A DNA stretch of 64,000 nt from Puccinellia tenuiflora (lineage: Eukaryota > Streptophyta > Magnoliopsida > Poales > Poaceae), in NCBI GenBank assembly GCA_012064385.1, contig QRDG01000062.1:482976-546975 (forward strand), in the 5' to 3' direction. The notes below the pieces were generated by a model. It was given only the letters and a program-made list of their open reading frames with translations. It was not told the origin of the DNA and ran no database searches. Positions within the stretch are counted from its first letter, which is position 1. Each line of letters begins with the position of its first letter. Positions 1 to 11,245 of this stretch are shown in pieces. The position numbers and the translations under genes are program-made.

Positions 1-335
1 AAAGCTAAAAGCAAGAATGATGTGATATAACAGTACCTAAGAATACTCAACAAGATATAAGCGAAGCACAATAGTATTCTAACGAAAAAGCGGAGTGTGT
101 CTCTCTCCCAAACAAGAATGATGTGATATAACATTGTAGTGACTAGCAAAGAAAACAAAAACAAACTGAAAGAAAAAATAAAAAGTCGCTCCAAGAATAG
201 CACATAATATGTGAAGCAATAAAAACATAGTTTCAACGGAGACGACCTGATGGTTGTCGATGAAAAGAGGGGATGCCTTGGGCATCCCCAAGCTTAGATG
301 CTTGAGTCTTCTTGAATGTTTAGGGGGATGCCATG

Positions 336-3300
336 TGTAGCGCCCTGACCCCAGAATTATACAGAGATGCTATGTAACCCGCAGGCTATGCTACACAATC
401 GAAGGGCATGGAATTACCGCTCCCACGCAACACATCGATCGTGCCATAAACACTGGCATAGCTATCAATGTATAAAACAGAGATCAAGACTTGTGGAACA
501 ACTGGCACATCACAGACTCTACGACACAAAGATTTATATAGCAACTCATATATGAGGAAGATACAAATATACACACAAAAGGGATCACAGACCCAACAAT
601 TCATCAAGCGGAAGCGAATTAGTGCTGTCTAACAACAAGATGCAAATATATGGCCTAAGAGGCCTACACATAAACCAACCCAGCCAGCTTGTTCCACGGT
701 CCCAAGCTGCCACCTGGGAACCCCGGACTACTAGTCGACGTCCACGAAGAACCCACCTAGCTGCTCGGTGTCGTCCTCCTCTGAAATACAAATATAAAGG
801 CAGCAAGAGAGACCGAGTACGACGTACTCGCAAGTTTAGTAGGGCGATATAGGCCCGATGCGCTCTAAAGCTGTATGTAGCTAATTTGCATAAAGCTAGA
901 TTTTCATTTAAAAGATATAAAAAGACCCATGGCATCAACTACTCAGAATATTTTCTGAAAAAGGGATAAGAGAGTAACATTTTCCTTCGGTTCTCGTCGA
1001 ACCAAGTAGTACCAAGAATCATCACTCGTCACCACCAAAGGCACCCCCTCGAATCACCCTCGAGGAAATGAACCTTTATCACACGTTGATTATGCAACCT
1101 TTAGCTGCCATATCAATTAAGTTAAGGTTCTCTATGATCTTATCGTCTATTCCCAAGTCGTCCATAACCGCGGACACGGCTTTTCGAAAAGATTTACCCT
1201 GCAGGGGTGTACTAATTTACCCACCGGTACCGTCCGGCTCACCTGATTGGTCCTCTTCCGGGGAAGACCGGCGAGTGGGCGCGGTTAAACCTTTACCTCG
1301 CGTGAGACTATCCAAGAGTCATCTGTGGCCACAGGGCAAGTTTACCCAGCCTATTTTAGCCCCTGCCCCATCGCCACGTCCTAAACACCACCATCCTCAT
1401 CACTTCTTTTTCCGCTCACACACACGGCAAATGGAAAAGCGAACTAGAGGACCCTTGGATACGCCCACACAAGTTATTTAGTTAAAGGGGATTCCATATG
1501 TCCCCACCGTTAGAAGCACGATCGTCTTGGTTCAAGAGGTAAAGAACTCGCACCTTGGGGCAAGAGTGAGGCAAAACACCATCCCCGATGGCAACTCACC
1601 CAAGCCTTTCTTAGCATTTTAATTAAGCACCCACATATCCACCATGTCCGAATCATTCCATCAACATCAACAATTATGGAATTACACAACGGACATTGCT
1701 AGCATTTGACTAAGCATGGCTAAGCATATAAATACCACAATTATATTCTTTTCTCCGGCCAACACATCAACACTAAGGTTCATAGGTAAGGATACATGTG
1801 ATTGGCTCGGGGAAAAACATGCATTCATAGGATACTCTATGTCTTGACCAAAGATGACATTTGAATCACATGCAATATTATGGTGGATAAAATAAGTTGA
1901 TAGAATCATAGGATGCTAGATGCCAAGAAGGTTAGGTTATCTCTTGCCTTGCTGCCGGGGCGTGTATACGGCTCGTCGGGATAGGTCGGGGTGACCTCAA
2001 CTCCGGAATCTATCGATACCCAAAAATAATACAAAAGAACAAATAAATCACACGAACACAAGGTGCAATGCTCAATCACATGATGACATGTCAAATTGAT
2101 GCAAAGATATCATCCTATAAATTAAAAAGCAAAATTAAATGGGGAGCCAAACAATTAGTGCAATTATTTGGAAACAACCCCATATTTAACTTAGTGACTA
2201 CGTTATGTATAAATTATTACATTAATAGAGAAGTGGCTCAAATATGCATGATCATGATATGATTGGGTAGGTTTTGTTCTTCCGATCATTTTGGTACCTT
2301 ATTTGTAATTTCTCGAGTAACGATGAAATAATAGCGAATTGAATAATTAAATGAATTTAATTCTTTTAACCAATTTATGAATAACATCAAGTAAATATTT
2401 GGGATCATGAGTTGATATTATCATGATTGGATAGCATTTGAAGCACTAAACATTTTGATATTTTATTCATAATTTTTGGTTAAATATTTATCAAATTATG
2501 ATTTTCCCAAATTAGGTATTATTTATACCATTTTAGGAATTCTTAGATAAACATCAAGAATATAATTTCAAAGGAAAATTACAATAATTCCATATAGTAG
2601 AGTTTCTTTTTCTGAACAATTTGGTATTTGATTTGTCAAATTTGGATCAAAACTCAAATAGTTATCAATTATTTAAAACAATTTATTTCTTAAAAAAGAA
2701 AACCCAAAAAGGCAGACATGCCGGCCTTGTGCCGGCTAGGCCGGGCTGCAGGCCGGGCACCAGCCCGAAGGCACCGGCCTTTGGCCGGCCCAGGCTGGGC
2801 TAGGAGGCCGGGGAGGTGGCCGAAGCGTCCGGCCCCGGGCCGGCCCAGGCCGGGCACTGGCCCGAGCCAGCCGGCCTCGTGGCCGGTCAGGCCGGAGCCC
2901 AGGCCGGGCTCACGGAACGGCGACGCGGCGGTGGTCGCCGGCGGATCGATGACCAGAGAGGGGAAAAAGGGCACAGGAAAATTGCCAAAATGGACGGGAA
3001 GCTCACCCCTGTCGCTTGGGGGCGCTCGACGGTGGCGGGGGCGGACGGAGGTGACGGAATCAAGCTCGGCGCGCAGCGGCCGGGCTGAGGATGCCGACGA
3101 GGAAAACCGGTCGGCACGCTCGATTTGGGGGATCTAGCCCCGAATCCTGCGGCGTAGAGGGAGAGAAGGAACCGGCGGAGGAGGTGGTGCGCTCCGATCT
3201 GTGTGGGGCGGCTCCAGGCATCGACAATGTGGTGGAGCACGCTCGGCTACCTCGAGCTCGGGAAGGAGGAGAATCGAACGGGGAGAGGAGGAGTGAGCAG

Positions 3301-4124
3301 GGGAGGGAGCAGGTGAGGACCAGGGCGTCTCGGGGGCGTGCTTCTTTGACCACCAGGGGGCCACGGCGTCGAGTGGCAGGCGCGGCCACGGCAGCAGGGC
3401 GGCATGGGCTCCCGGCATGGCGCCAGTGCCGGCCGGCACTGTGGAGGAGAAATGGTTTTCGCGAAAAAACCCCCGGCATGATTTATCTTAATTACAAATT
3501 GGTCCAATAGCAGTTTTAACGATTTAATTGAGGCCCTGGAGCATTTTACAAAATTCAGAAAAAATTCATGTCACCTCCCCTTAACATTTAGAACCCCCAC
3601 AAAAATTGGTGTGGCAATATAAAATGTTTTGCACCACTTTTGGTCATAGGTTTTAATTTAGGGCATTTTTAATAAACTCCAAATTGGATTTAATTGGAGC
3701 ACTTAAACAATTCCAAAAATAGTGAAAATATTCATGGAGACTCCCAATATATTTATGAAGCTCCCCATTATTTTAGTTTGAATTTTTGAAATGTTTAACT
3801 TGGTTTCAAAAATAGAATTTGAATTAACCAGATTTTGAATTCTCAAGTTTATTTCTTATTTGGCAAAACTTGAACTTTTGGGAATTGGTTCCATCATGTC
3901 AATGGGAACTTCCTAACAAATTGGAAGTCCAAGAACAAATTAGTTGTCAAGTTAAGAATTTGGATTTGGTGTGAGATCTTGAGAAGGTTTGCTTCCACAT
4001 TGTAATGGGTTTCAAAATGAAATGTTTAGACAATAGCAATTTCATATGGGTGCCATGATGCAAAAAATGATGCAAAAGTGGAAACATTTCTAGTATTTTT
4101 CAATACCAAGCTAGGGCTGTTACA
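336..4124. mobile_element. Solo LTR, 3.79 kb, with CCATG target duplication
   Basis: The segment opens TGTAGCGCCCTGACCCC and closes GGGCTGTTACA. It is flanked on both sides by the direct repeat CCATG (331-335 and 4125-4129), the 5 bp duplication expected for LTR-element integration, and removing it rejoins element A cleanly. There is no primer site, polypurine tract or polyprotein inside, so it is a solo LTR left by LTR-LTR recombination. The reverse strand opens TGTAACAGCCCTAGCTTGG, typical of long Del/Tekay-like Gypsy LTRs, so the minus strand may be the sense strand. ORFs across the GC-rich block 2710-3480 are not convincing genes. Confidence 0.85.
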
Positions 4125-4772
4125 CCATGGGGGCATCCCCAAGCTTGAGGTTTTGTACATTCTTCATCTTCTTGCATCACCCTCTCTCGCGAAACTTAAA
4201 AACTTACTTCACACAAAACTTCTCATAAACTGATTAGAGGGTTATTACTCATAAAATAAAATCCATTCGGGTTCCACCAAGACACATTGCAAGAAATTGA
4301 TTTAGCATTATCCACTATTTACTAAGCCTTATTGTGGCACTCCACCTTGGAAGGATGCGAAATACCACAGATAACACTCATAAAGAGGCGAACGCAAATA
4401 AAGGCACAATTTGTCAAAACAGAACAGTCTGTAAAGATTGAATTTTAAGAGGCACTTCCGTAACTCGAATCAGAAAACTCAAAACTAATGAAAATATAGA
4501 TAAAATTATCAGCCTTGCTGCCAAAATTGTCCAGAAAAATATAACATTCTGGGATATTTCAAGATTTTCTGTAACAGGCGCATAGAATCTGTTTCTGGAC
4601 AGCAAATCAACACCTCGCACTTTCAATGGATTAGAGGCTACTTCTTGGCACAAAAACCAAAAGAAAAAGATACAATGGATTTGCTACAGAGGTAACAACA
4701 ACCATGACTCAAGAAAGCAAAAAGAAACTGAAAGCAAAAAGATAATGGGTTGCCTCCCAAAAGCGCTTTTCA

Positions 4773-5339
4773 TTATTTCCTTTTATCTAGGCTTATTAAT
4801 TTAAAAGATCCTCTCATAAGAATAAGAGTTGAAACACAAAAGAGAGCATCAAGAAGCAAATATAAAACACATTTAAGTCTAACCCACTTCCTATGCATTG
4901 GAATCTTGTAAGAAAATAAATCAATAAAGCACATAGTAATTGGCATAGGAAGACAAAAGAAGTACAACATTAATACCTTCAACATAAAGAGAGCAAACTT
5001 AGTAGCATGAAAATTTATATAACCATGTTTCCCTCTCTCATAATAACTTTTAGTAGCATTATGAGCAAATTCAATAATATAGCCATCACATAAAGCATTC
5101 TTATCATGATCCACATGCATAAAAGTATTATTACTCTCCACATAAGTAAAAAACTTCTCATTAGTAATAGTGGGAGTAAAACTATCATAACCATCATTGT
5201 AATCATCATAAATAGGAGGTATATCATAATCATAAGAAAATTTATCCTCAATAGTATGTGGACTGAAAGTATCACATTCATCATAATAATCACCATATAT
5301 AGGGGGCATAGTATCATCAAAGCAAGTTTCCTCCTTCAA
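4773..5339 (-). CDS. Retroelement ORF with acidic N-terminus and membrane segments
   Basis: An open frame of 188 codons in element A without a clear ATG at its upstream end (the first in-frame codon is TTG). The N-terminal half is acidic and tyrosine-rich, with degenerate repeats of the form PPIY-D-YYDE and PPIYDDYNDGYD. The C-terminal half contains two hydrophobic stretches (about residues 111-140 and 158-175) that look like membrane segments, ending in a basic tail. I recall similar uncharacterised ORFs as recurrent in Triticeae LTR elements. No catalytic motif is seen. It could be an env-like relic or a captured host sequence; neither is shown. Confidence 0.45.
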   Translation of the reverse strand: MKEETCFDDTMPPIYGDYYDECDTFSPHTIEDKFSYDYDIPPIYDDYNDGYDSFTPTITNEKFFTYVESNNTFMHVDHDKNALCDGYIIEFAHNATKSYYERGKHGYINFHATKFALFMLKVLMLYFFCLPMPITMCFIDLFSYKIPMHRKWVRLKCVLYLLLDALFCVSTLILMRGSFKLISLDKRK

Positions 5340-5569
5340 GCTTGGGGGAATAAAAAGATCATATTCATCAAAGCCGGCATCCCCAAGATTAGTGTTTCCA
5401 TAGCATTAGAAACAATGGTATTCAAAGAAATCATACTAATAACATTGCTACTAGCATGATTGTTATGCAAATCAAGTTCCATAGGTTTTTTAATTTTCTC
5501 TTCAAACACTTCATGTCCTAAGTCAAGATAGAGCTTATAAAGCTCTCCCATTTTGCTGTTGTTTTCCAT
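5336..5569 (-). CDS. Retroelement ORF, unknown function (77 aa)
   Basis: A short ORF in the internal region of element A, about 140 bases downstream of the primer site. It opens MENNSKMGELYKLYLDLG and is rich in Asn, Met and Leu. No gag, zinc-finger or enzyme motif is visible. It ends as the next ORF begins, overlapping by about four bases, so the pair may be one frame-shifted product. It sits where gag lies in the related element B. I do not recognise a function; expression is unlikely to matter to the host. Confidence 0.4.
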   Translation of the reverse strand: MENNSKMGELYKLYLDLGHEVFEEKIKKPMELDLHNNHASSNVISMISLNTIVSNAMETLILGMPALMNMIFLFPQA

Positions 5570-5645
5570 TAAACCGAACTAGTGAAAACAAGAAACAAAA
5601 AGATTTAATTGCAAGAACTAAAAAAGATACCTTCAAGCACTCACC

Positions 5646-5725
5646 TCCCCAACAATGGTGCCAGAAACTAGCTTCGTTGCCGGAGTGTGAGTATCGCTCA
5701 CCTTTCCTCCCCGGCAACGGCGCCA
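5646..5725 (-). other. Primer-binding site of element A, duplicated
   Basis: The minus strand of 5708-5725 reads TGGCGCCGTTGCCGGGGA, the primer site used by many grass Gypsy elements (complementary to the 3' end of a tRNA, usually given as Asp). A second, decayed copy lies at 5646-5663, also followed by the same AGAAACTAGCTT-like LTR-side sequence. The primer region is therefore duplicated in tandem over about 62 bp. Confidence 0.75.
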
Positions 5726-5735
5726 GAAATTAGCT

Positions 5736-7475
5736 TGATGTCTACTACACGCTTCTATTCTTGTAGACTTGTTGGGCCTCCAAGCGCAGAGGTTTGTAGG
5801 ACAGCAGCAAATTTCCCTTAAGTTAGTAACCCAAGGTTTAACAAATCCATGGGATGAAGAGGTTGAGTGTATCCTCTCTCAAGCAACCCTGCAATTAAGA
5901 TACAAGAAGTCTCTTGTGTCCCCAACACACCTAATACAATGGCTAATTGTATAGGTGCACTAGATCGGCGAAGAGATAGTAAAATGCAAGTGATATGGAT
6001 GGTAAAAGGTGATTTTGTAATTCTATAATAAAAATGGCAGCAAGCAAACAAGTGGCAAAAATGAATAAAAACGGTGTAACAATGCTTGGAAACATGCATA
6101 GGCTTCATACTTTCACTAGTGACTAACTCTCACATCATTAACATAATTAAACACATGATACTTCCCACAAAAACATGCATGGTAGACGTTACTTGGAGAT
6201 CATTCTTTCGTGGATCTAAATAGGATGAGAATTGCGCAGGGCTACAAAAGCACACCTTAAAGTTCGTGTCCACATCTAGGGACAATGCAAAACTGTCACT
6301 GTCATCATCCAAAGATAGTACTAACAAACACCACAACCTATCTCTTGAATAGTCTCTTTCTAATACATCCACAACACGAGCGTTGTCACTAACACACCAT
6401 GGAGATTATACTCAACACAAGCATCAAGAAACCTCATGTCTATTTAATCCAACAAGAATAAAGAACAAACTCATGATGAAGATCCGTCTAATCTTGATGC
6501 ATATAGTCACACACGGCACCCACATTGTCACCGTGGTACCGCGATCACAACGGTGACTCCGCAAATTATACTAGATTAACACCACTTGAGCAACATCATA
6601 TCCATTATACAAAGGGGAAACATCATGTATTCAACTATACTAACAAAGCTCATTATCACAATCAAGATCACATCAAGGGAGAGAGAGATAACCACATAGC
6701 AACACGTCCAAGCCTCAGACCCGAGGGAGAATACTCACACATGGGCATGGTGACTAGGAGATTGATGGAGAGGTGCAGCCCAGAGGGGAGATGGCGGCCG
6801 GCGGCGGCCCTTGGGGTAGCAGCCCAAAGAGGCGGTGGCTCAGCGGCGGCGGCGGCAACCAAGGTGGGGCGCAGCCCGGCGATAAGGCCCTTAGGGGTGG
6901 TGGCCCTTGGTTCCCCCTCCCCCCCCCCCCCCCCCCTCAAGTTTGGAGATGGTGCTGGTATGGAGGAGGTTGTCCCATCCTAACTAGGTGGCTGCCTGGG
7001 AGGAGGAAAATTCGTGGTCCCATTGTGACCTAGGTTTCCTCTCTTTATATAGATTCCCGAATTCCTGTCATCAGATTTTTGGGCTTCAGTAAAATGGGCG
7101 CTCTGGGCACCTCAGACCTCAGATTGGGCTGTTCTTGGGCTTAAAATGAAGCTACAGAAATTTCCAAAAACGATCGCGAAGAGTGATTTATTATGTGACA
7201 TCGCCTTCAGTGGTTAAACTGACAATCTCTAAAATCTTTAGGAAGGACAGATTTCAGGAAAGTCGGAGTTCACCTCCAACAAGGCTCCTTTTGCATTTTT
7301 TATAAATTTCCAAATACTTTCTACACATCAAAGTCTAAAACAAGAACATTGTGCACTTTTGAAACTATTAATAGGTTAGCCCAAATAGATCATAAAATTA
7401 ATATAAAAACAAGTGGCAATGGTATAAATCAAACATGGAACAATCAAAAATTATTGATACGTTTGACACGTATCA
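5736..7475 (-). repeat. 5' LTR of element A
   Basis: Read on the minus strand, the LTR opens TGATACGTGTCAAACGTATC (ending at plus 7475) and closes in ATCA at 5736, ten bases before the primer-binding site. The terminal TGAT/ATCA pair is the expected short inverted repeat. Length is 1740 bp. It is closely similar to the first ~150 bases of the LTR at 17105 (both carry GGGCTAACC/GGACTAACCTATTAATAGTT and a following GTGCACAATGTTCT). An 18-base poly-C run lies at 6919-6936. ORFs inside it are incidental. Confidence 0.8.
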
Positions 7476-8389
7476 ATTTGTTGGTTCCCTAGTTGGTGGT
7501 GATACTCTCAGGGCCGCGGATCCCCTCTCCTCATCCAGCTTGGCATGGTTGCCAACTATGCCAGCCGCTGTTCATGCCTATGACAGGCTTGAAGGGGACG
7601 TCAGAGGTGGCTCTAGTTGTGGCCGACCCCACTGCATTTACCTAGATCCCGAGCCTATGCAGCTGACTCAATTTTCTCCTCATCAAGACGAGGAATCTGA
7701 AGCTCTGGTAATGGATCTGAACCAAGCTTCTCTCAATACTCAGTCATCTCAATGGGGCATTGATGATATAGAAGAACATGTTCCTGGTATGCTTGAAGGG
7801 CACCTTCCAACATTCCGTCGAGATTGGGTCCATCTTGAATCTGCTATGTCTCCTCGTTCCAAGTCCCATGAGTTCTGCTGCAAGCCTTCCAATCTCAATT
7901 ATTGCTCCAATTGTTGTAAGTGCCTTGTCTGCTTCATGATGCCTAAAGTTTTCTGCCAGATCAAGTGCCAAGGGGTTGGATTTGCGTGTGATGCCAATGT
8001 GCTTATGCTAGAGAGTGAGTATGGTGCTACAGATCATTCTGCACATGGGGGAGGGGGCTCTGCCCTGATCCCAATTTTTCTGCTCGGCTTGCTAATGATG
8101 AAGCACACACTCAGATGCTTGCGGTATTGAAGGATTTGTCACTGCCAAATGACGCTAATGCTCACTTTTCTTCTCCAAGAACATTAGTGGAGGCATCATC
8201 GTGCTCTCTTTTCGGTGAGCACCAGTTCATCCTGTGAGCTTCATTGTTATTTGTTTAGCTGTGCCACATTATATCCTTCGCAAGCTACTGTAGATGATGA
8301 GTATGTGTTCTTCCTGTTCAGGATTTGCTGGATGCGGGAGAGAGCGGCTCTGCTGCGGATTCTCTGATTCAACGGCCAAGAACCTCCCG
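7476..8389 (+). CDS. Unassigned ORF fragment interrupted by CACTA element
   Basis: An open frame runs from the end of element A to a stop at 8130. A second coding-like frame then follows to about 8215, ending in a stretch resembling FSSPRTLVEASSCSLFG. A GT-AG-like gap separates this from a further piece at about 8323-8389, where the CACTA element begins. Sequence after the CACTA (9944 onward) may be the continuation. The SPRTL-EASSCSLFG type tail resembles the ORF1 end of grass L1 LINEs, but this is recollection, not a demonstrated match. The 5' end was removed or displaced by element A. Confidence 0.35.
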
Positions 8390-9943
8390 CACTACTAGGA
8401 AACTAGCTATAGGTGGAACCACATTCTGTGGCGCACCAAACAGCCATGCGCCACATAAAATATTTTTGTGACGCATAGTTTTGCATGCGCCACAGAATTT
8501 TGGAATTCTGTGGCGCACGAGAACCGAATGCGCCACAGAAATATGTCTTTCTGTGGCGCATATAGCTAGACGCGCCATAGAAAGCCACATTTCTGTGGCG
8601 CACATCCAACATGTGCCACAGAAATATGTCTTTCTGTGGCGCATATAGCTAGATGCGCCACAGAAAGACACAGCGCATGTGGCCCATGCGCCACTGAATT
8701 CTTCAAAACAGATCCCACCCCACCCCCCCCCCCCCCCCACCCCCTGTGGATCGCCTTTTCAGTTTTGCATGAAGTGAAAGAAAATGATAAAAAAATCAAA
8801 AATAAAATCCTTTTAGATGTAGGGAAGGTTTTGGGTCTAGTTGTTAGGAAAAATAAAAAATACACATTTTGACTTTTTTTCCAAAAGTAGGTGAAAAAAT
8901 ATTAAAACAGCCATAAATTTTGCATACGACGTCGAAAAAAATGCGTTTAATACCTTAAAAAAACTAGAGAAAATTTCGGAAGCGCCGTCACCGGGGTTTA
9001 CCCGGTTGGACTTTTTTTAGATTCTCAAAATTCCAAACGAAAAAAAGTTATGGCCAACTGAAGAATTTTTCCAGCAAAATAAAAATATATAAAAAAGACA
9101 ATTCTGTGGCGCATATGTAGCCCATGCGCCACAGAATTGTGGGATTCAAATTTTGAATCCCGCCGGCGCGCGCCCCCTTCTCCCTCCATTTCTCCTCTCC
9201 CCTTCTCTCCTTCTCTCATCCACTTCTCCCTCCACTTCTCCTCTCTCCTTCTCCTCCACTTCTCCTCCCTCCTCCTTCTCCTCGCCTCCACATCTTCTCC
9301 CCTCCTCCTCCTCCTCTCCTCTCCTCCACATCTTCTCTCCTCCTCCTCCACCTCCGGCGACCTCCTCTACCACCACCACCTTCGGCGACCTCGTCCATCA
9401 CCACCACCCCGGCGACCGCCTCCACCACCCCGGCGACCTCCTCCTCCATCCCGGCGACCTTCGGAGACCTCCTCCACCACCCCGGCGACCTCCTCCTCCA
9501 CCTCCACCTCCACCTCCGGTGACCTCCACCTCCGGCAAACTCCTCCGGCGACATCCTTCTCCTCCTCCACCATCTTCGGCGACCCCCATCCTCCACCCAC
9601 GGCAACACGGCCTCCGACGAGCTCCGACAAAATTAAGGCGCAATTCCGGCGAAATTCCGGCGGCCAGATCTAGATCCAGATCTGGATCTAGATCTGGCCG
9701 CCCTTTTTTTTAATTCAAAAAAAAATTCTGTGGCGCACATAGTGGGATGCGCCACTGAAATATTTCTGTGACGCACGGTAGTGGGATGCGCCACAGAATC
9801 TTGACATTTCTGTGGCGCACCACCGGCGTGCGCCACAGAAATATAATTTAGTGGCGAGAATTCTGTGGCGCATCCCACTTTTTCCAAGATGCGCCACAGA
9901 ATTCCAAAAAGGTGCGGCACTAATAGGCCTTTCCCTAGTAGTG
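8390..9943. mobile_element. Non-autonomous CACTA transposon
   Basis: The element opens CACTACTAGGAAACTAGC and its right end reads, on the opposite strand, CACTACTAGGGAAAGGCCT, so it has the CACTA-superfamily terminal inverted repeat. Both subterminal regions carry many copies of a short motif, CTGTGGCGCA, in both orientations (8426-8700 and 9103-9890), as expected for transposase-binding repeats. No transposase is present; the 1.55 kb length marks it as a deletion derivative. The middle (9170-9620) is a CTC/CCGGCGACC-rich low-complexity block, possibly captured. The flanking trinucleotides (CCG left, GGC right) do not form a clean 3 bp duplication. Confidence 0.85.
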
Positions 9944-10739
9944 GGCCGTATTGAGCTCGATGACTGCTCATTTATATCTTCAGCTCACTCCCCTACCTGG
10001 TAGGCATCTACCAACGCGATTGTTGGTAGACCCGTTGACTATGGGTCGCTAGATTGCGAGAGGCCCTGGAAGAATACAAGTGCAGGTGTTTCCAGTCCGA
10101 GTTCTCACCGGACCCCTTGGCAGGCTCCACTTGTACTCTTCTCCATAAACATCATGTTTCTTCGATAGCTTATCTTAAGTGTGTGCAACTAGGCAAGTAT
10201 GTTCTTCAGGGTGCATGTTGTAATGACTATATTGTAATATGTTGCAATATATAAGGACAGTTGTTTCTTGTTAAAAAAAGGAGCACCTTTTCGTTCATTA
10301 CTGGATCTCTGGCCGTAGGATTATCTAGTGTTGTAGTATGTCTTGAATATGTATAGGAGTTGTGCTACAGTTCGTTGTACATTGCGGAAGGTTAGGTGTT
10401 TGAGTCGAACACGTGTAACCTGGCCTAATATATAAAGACGCCGTGGGTAGGCAAAATAGATGAGACGAAAGCTGGTAGGCTATACACAAGATCATGTGAG
10501 GACGGTCCACTCCCGTGGCAGGGGCGGATGGACCAGCGTGGCGTGTAGATCTAATGCATCTGTAAGCATCGGCGGGCTTGTCGTTGTTGGTACTATGTCT
10601 ATTAGTATATGGGGAGGAGCGCATGTTAAGCATGCACCACAGATATATGCATTCATCATTGAACGGTGTACCCAATCTCGGTGTTGTTGTTGTGATTGCT
10701 TATACTCATAGATCGATTGTAAGTCTCGGATTATAACAT
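9944..10739. other. Unassigned stretch after CACTA element
   Basis: The first ~320 bases may continue the ORF fragment left of the CACTA element, ending near a run of A at 10271. The remainder has no gene-like frame. A TATATAAAG motif near 10429 and GTTTGAGTCGAACACG near 10400 suggest LTR-derived sequence belonging to the decayed Gypsy fragment that follows, but no LTR boundaries could be found. Confidence 0.3.
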
Positions 10740-11245
10740 CTGACATTCAGAACTTAGCTGCAACTGTGAGTGTGAAGGTGGTTGAAGGAGGGCTATTATA
10801 GTGCACTCGCATATTTCTCCGTGTCAATGGACCACTCAAGGGCATGAACTGCAAACATATCTTAAGATGTTACCTCTGGGCACTTATGATATTATTCTGG
10901 GCTACGATTGGTTGACTTACTTCACTCCAACAAAAGCTTGACTAAACTCGTAATAAGATGAAAACTGTAAATCATAATACAATGGTCTATCTGCGTGGTA
11001 TTTAGGATGTGACTTCTAACTATCAGACTATTTCTCTTCTTGAATTTGCAACCTTGTTGCGAGAATAAGTAGTTACACATGTCGTACAACTGAATGCATT
11101 GAGCAAGATGCGTTGATTCCACAAGAAGTGAAATAGTTGTTGAAGAAATTCTAGGATATTTTTGTACCACCTAGATCTTTGCTTTCGCGAAGAGACTGTG
11201 ATCACGAAATTGAGCTCGCGAGTCTAGTATATATGCCAGATCGGG
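10740..11245 (+). pseudogene. Decayed Gypsy pol fragment (protease to RT start)
   Basis: Conceptual translation contains LPLGTYDIILGYDWL (about 10865-10915), the C-terminal signature of chromovirus-type retropepsins. After several stops and frame changes comes a stretch near 11145-11200 with the spacing of the linker before reverse transcriptase (a DIFVPP block followed by RRDCDHEIEL). Everything upstream (gag) and downstream (RT, integrase) is missing. The many stops show an old insertion. It ends where the GC-rich block at 11246 begins. Confidence 0.7.

Larger units (their letters stand above)
1..7475 (-). mobile_element. Gypsy-type LTR retrotransposon A, 3' end beyond window
   Basis: A minus-strand element. 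Its 5' LTR occupies 5736-7475 and its primer-binding site lies next to it at 5708-5725. Unknown-function ORFs follow at 4773-5569, and the 3' untranslated part runs through 4130-4760 and 1-335. That untranslated part matches, in reverse complement, 21270-22200 of the plus-strand element B, including the AAGCTTGGGGATGCCC-type stretches, so A and B are one family. No gag, protease, reverse transcriptase or integrase is present in A, so it is non-autonomous. A solo LTR at 336-4124 interrupts it. The 3' LTR would lie to the left of position 1. The layout resembles Triticeae Sabrina/WHAM-like elements, but I cannot confirm the family name. Confidence 0.8.

Noticed and set aside
2690..3510. Overlapping ORFs of 86-139 codons on both strands
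   Set aside because: They lie in the GC-rich core of a solo LTR, overlap in several frames, and show no domain or consistent codon use.
4125..4129. Solo LTR as a complete element with internal genes
   Set aside because: No primer site, polypurine tract or second LTR boundary occurs between 336 and 4124.
8420..8690. CRISPR-like pattern of regularly repeated short motifs
   Set aside because: The repeats are CACTA subterminal motifs in both orientations with uneven spacing; the DNA is plant nuclear.
9025..9713. Long ORFs in all frames, up to 186 codons, rich in Ser/Pro/Thr or Gly/Arg
   Set aside because: They result from CTC/CCG low-complexity sequence inside the CACTA element; none has an amino-acid pattern beyond the repeat.
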